Below, piece after piece: positions 42,590-45,071 of a DNA stretch of 45,071 bases. Every line of letters begins with the position of its first letter. Position 1 is the stretch's first letter. This DNA comes from an uncultured Ruminococcus sp. (GTDB taxonomy: Bacteria > Bacillota > Clostridia > Oscillospirales > Acutalibacteraceae): the NCBI GenBank assembly GCA_910585865.1, contig CAJUGO010000016.1, forward strand, positions 1 through 45,071. The letters are read 5' to 3'. A model generated the notes under the pieces. That model was not told the DNA's origin. It searched no databases and saw nothing but the letters and a program-made list of their open reading frames with translations. The position numbers and the translations under genes are program-made.

Positions 42590-44920
42590 ATGCTTTGTAG
42601 CAGATGCGGAAAACGGCAGGCTGTCGTTTTCGTTTCAAATAACAATTCAAAAGATACCCCTACGGCAGGTTATTGTTTAAGCTGTGCAAAAGAGCTTGGC
42701 ATAAAGCCGGTTGAGGATTTGATTAGTAAAATGGGCATTTCAGATGATGATCTTGAAAATGTTCAGGATCAGATGAATACGCTTATTCAGAGTATGAGTG
42801 AAAATGAGGATATGTCACAGCTTATGGAACAGCTTGGCGCGGATAATCTGGCCGAGCAGATGGGTGATTTTACATCTGAATCTGACAGTGATGATGATTT
42901 TTCTCATGGTGCGCCTGCATTTCCGGCATTTTTTAATAACATTTTTGGTAATGTACAAAATAACAATAACGGAGTAAAGCAGCAGAAGAATAAAAAGGAA
43001 AAGAAAGAAAAGAACAGAAAACATATTAATCTGTACTGCGAGGATCTTACCCGCAAAGCAAGTGAAGGACATATAGACAGAATTATCGGCAGAGATCAGG
43101 AAATTGAACGAGTAATTCAGATTTTATCAAGAAGAACTAAAAACAATCCCTGTCTTATCGGTGAGCCGGGTGTAGGTAAAACCGCAATTGCTGAAGGGCT
43201 TGCATTGAGAATTGCAGCAGGAAATGTTCCTCAAAGACTTAAGAATAGGGAAATACAGCTGCTTGACCTGACTTCGCTTGTTGCAGGTACTCAGTTCAGA
43301 GGTCAGTTTGAAAGCAGAATCAAAGGACTTGTTTCTGAGATTAAGGCGAGCGGAAATATAATTCTCTTTATTGACGAGGTTCATAGTTTGGTGGGAACCG
43401 GAGACAATGAAGGAACTATGAATGCAGCAAATATACTCAAGCCTGCTCTTTCAAGGGGCGAGGTTCAGGTAATTGGAGCCACTACTTTTAACGAGTACAG
43501 AAAGTATATAGAAAAAGATTCAGCACTTGAAAGAAGATTTCAGCCGGTTAAGATAGGTGAGCCTACAATCGCTCAGACAATTGATGTGATTGCGGGAGTA
43601 AAATCTTATTATGAAAATCATCATCGTGTTACGGTCGATGAGGACATTGTAAGAAAGACGGTTGTTCTTTCAGAAAGATATATTACGGATCGCTTCTTGC
43701 CTGATAAGGCAATAGATTTGCTTGATGAAAGCTGTGCCTGCGCAGCACTGCGAAACAAAAATATGGAACGTCACGATAAGCTGACTGATGAAAGAAAAGG
43801 TCTTATACTAAAAAAGGAAGAGCTTACAAATCAGGAAGAAGTAAATTATGAAGCTCTTGCTGAAGTTAATACAAGCTTGGCTAGGATTGATTCTGAAATT
43901 TCAGAGATTGACCCTGAAACACTTACCTCAAAAGTTACGGAAGAGGACATAGCAAAGGTAATAGAACTTTGGACGGGTATTCCTGCTTCAAGAATAAGGG
44001 AAAATGAGCTTTCAAAGCTTGCAGATCTTGAGAATGAATTGAAAAAGAAAATTATCGGACAGGATGAAGCAGTTAAGGTACTTGCTTCAGCAATCAGAAG
44101 AAGCCGCGTACAGATTTCACCGAGGCGCAGGCCGGCGTCATTTATTTTTGTTGGTCCTACTGGTGTTGGTAAAACCGAATTGGTAAAGGTTTTAAGCCAA
44201 CAGCTTTTTGATACGCCGGAAACTTTAATTCGTCTTGATATGTCAGAATTTATGGAGAAACACTCAGTGTCAAAAATCATCGGTTCACCTCCGGGATATG
44301 TTGGATATGATGAGGCTGGACAGGTAACTGAAAAGGTTCGCCGACGCCCGTATTCTGTGCTGTTATTTGACGAAATTGAAAAGGCTCATCCTGATGTACT
44401 GAATATATTGCTTCAGATTCTTGACGAGGGCAAGGTGACGGACGCTCACGGCAGGGCTGTAAATTTTGAAAATACAGTAATTGTTATGACCTCAAATGCC
44501 GGTTCATCAAGCCGTGAAAGTGCACTTGGATTTGGCAAAACCGAGGAAGACGCATCCAGAGAAAAAGTTATGAAGGCGCTTTCGGAGTTTTTGCGTCCCG
44601 AGTTTATTGCTCGTGTTGATGAGGTAATTGTGTTCAATAGTTTAAACAAAAAAGATTATGTTAAGATTGCAGATTTAATGTTGTCTGAATATGTTGATAC
44701 TCTCGCGGAGAAGCATATAGTATTTACATATGATGAAAAGGCTTGTTCATATCTTGCTGAAAAATCGTGCGGAGGAAAGAGTGGAGCACGTGACCTGCGT
44801 AATACTATTCGCAGGGAGGTTGAGGAGCAGATTGCAAATGCGCTTATTTCGTCAGATTCTGAAGCATTAAGCGGCATGAACATAACTGCAGATAAAAAAA
44901 TTATTTTACAGACAATTTAA
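42590..44920 (+). CDS. ClpE-type ATP-dependent Clp protease ATPase
   Basis: This 776-residue protein starts at an ATG after AAGGAG. The N-terminus is a zinc finger with C3, C6, C29 and C32, as in ClpE, followed by an acidic and then Lys/Asn-rich linker to about residue 145. Two AAA+ modules follow. The first has Walker A GEPGVGKTA and Walker B ILFIDEVHS. The second has Walker A GPTGVGKTE and Walker B LLFDEIEKAH. A coiled-coil middle domain lies near 390-450. The ALGFG turn near 650 could be the ClpP-binding loop. The protein unfolds substrates for ClpP or refolds them. The N-terminal double Clp-N repeat of ClpC is absent, so ClpE-like is the better name. Confidence 0.9.
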   Translation: MLCSRCGKRQAVVFVSNNNSKDTPTAGYCLSCAKELGIKPVEDLISKMGISDDDLENVQDQMNTLIQSMSENEDMSQLMEQLGADNLAEQMGDFTSESDSDDDFSHGAPAFPAFFNNIFGNVQNNNNGVKQQKNKKEKKEKNRKHINLYCEDLTRKASEGHIDRIIGRDQEIERVIQILSRRTKNNPCLIGEPGVGKTAIAEGLALRIAAGNVPQRLKNREIQLLDLTSLVAGTQFRGQFESRIKGLVSEIKASGNIILFIDEVHSLVGTGDNEGTMNAANILKPALSRGEVQVIGATTFNEYRKYIEKDSALERRFQPVKIGEPTIAQTIDVIAGVKSYYENHHRVTVDEDIVRKTVVLSERYITDRFLPDKAIDLLDESCACAALRNKNMERHDKLTDERKGLILKKEELTNQEEVNYEALAEVNTSLARIDSEISEIDPETLTSKVTEEDIAKVIELWTGIPASRIRENELSKLADLENELKKKIIGQDEAVKVLASAIRRSRVQISPRRRPASFIFVGPTGVGKTELVKVLSQQLFDTPETLIRLDMSEFMEKHSVSKIIGSPPGYVGYDEAGQVTEKVRRRPYSVLLFDEIEKAHPDVLNILLQILDEGKVTDAHGRAVNFENTVIVMTSNAGSSSRESALGFGKTEEDASREKVMKALSEFLRPEFIARVDEVIVFNSLNKKDYVKIADLMLSEYVDTLAEKHIVFTYDEKACSYLAEKSCGGKSGARDLRNTIRREVEEQIANALISSDSEALSGMNITADKKIILQTI

Positions 44921-44923
44921 TAC

Positions 44924-44952
44924 TTGACATTGCAACGGAATGGTGTTATAAT
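44924..44952 (+). promoter_or_regulatory. Consensus promoter of the tRNA gene
   Basis: TTGACA (44924-44929), a 17-base spacer and TATAAT (44947-44952) match sigma-A consensus exactly and lie 18 bases before the tRNA. Confidence 0.9.
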
Positions 44953-44970
44953 ATATTTCGTTGCAGAGAT

Positions 44971-45044
44971 GCGGATGTAGTTTAGTGGTAGAACTTCAGC
45001 CTTCCAAGCTGATCGTGTGGGTTCGATTCCCATCATCCGCTCCA
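44971..45044 (+). tRNA. tRNA-Gly (anticodon TCC)
   Basis: A 7-bp acceptor stem is closed by GCGGATG and CATCCGC. The anticodon loop is CTTCCAA with anticodon TCC. The T-arm contains GGTTCGATTCC, and there is a U discriminator and an encoded CCA end. It is preceded by its own consensus promoter. Only 27 bases of the window follow, so whether other tRNAs follow cannot be seen. Confidence 0.96.
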
Positions 45045-45071
45045 AAACAATAAATCCGATAGATAAGCCAA

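Overview
The window is AT-rich DNA with strong Shine-Dalgarno sites, TTG and GTG starts and TGA used as a stop. The gene content (a SigK-type sporulation sigma factor, BspA-like repeat lipoproteins, iron alcohol dehydrogenases, a ClpE-like chaperone, an ECF transporter module) points to an anaerobic, spore-forming-lineage Clostridia member (Bacillota), probably a gut Oscillospirales/Ruminococcaceae-type organism. The species cannot be fixed from the sequence.

Bases 1-8320 are accessory DNA. A large RHS/YD-repeat protein (5' end outside the window) ends in a variable C-terminal domain with a metal-site-like HTLQDYFAH motif. It is followed by a lipoprotein, then a broken second copy of part of the RHS core joined to a second, divergent tip, then a paralogous lipoprotein. 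This looks like a polymorphic toxin locus with a displaced tip cassette and membrane-anchored candidate immunity proteins. Next come an ImmA/IrrE peptidase, a frameshifted XRE-regulator remnant, fragments of mobile-element genes and a double-HTH protein. That HTH gene starts inside the 5' half of sigK. SigK stops matching its family at the ENE codons where the skin elements of Bacillus and Clostridioides interrupt the gene, so this block may be part of a skin-like intervening element whose other end lies left of the window.

Bases 8700-14100 (minus strand) hold a BceAB/Vex-like defence operon: FtsX-type permease, ATPase, OmpR-type response regulator and histidine kinase, preceded by a 24-codon leader ORF and tandem 11-bp-spaced repeats. 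Bases 14100-19920 hold exonuclease III, an Mbeg1-like hydrolase with a flippase-like membrane protein, a small kinase-fold protein, a membrane protein, a CBS-pair protein, and a thioredoxin paired with a tiny ferredoxin-thioredoxin-reductase-like protein.

Bases 20370-28480 form a metabolic island: an operon of beta-ketoacyl-ACP synthase II, an AMP-forming acyl ligase and a hotdog thioesterase, a divergent LysR regulator with an 11-bp inverted repeat between them, then two iron-dependent alcohol dehydrogenases flanking a flavodoxin-fold reductase. A purine permease, a DUF2804 protein and a small lipoprotein follow.

Bases 31850-45071 are core genome on the plus strand. A long co-oriented run comprises ruvC-ruvA-ruvB, glmM, a SAM methyltransferase, ecfA1-ecfA2-ecfT and truA. 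It is followed by a DUF5711-like propeller protein, a CvpA family protein, a CDP-alcohol phosphatidyltransferase, a ClpE-type chaperone with its own consensus promoter, and tRNA-Gly(TCC).
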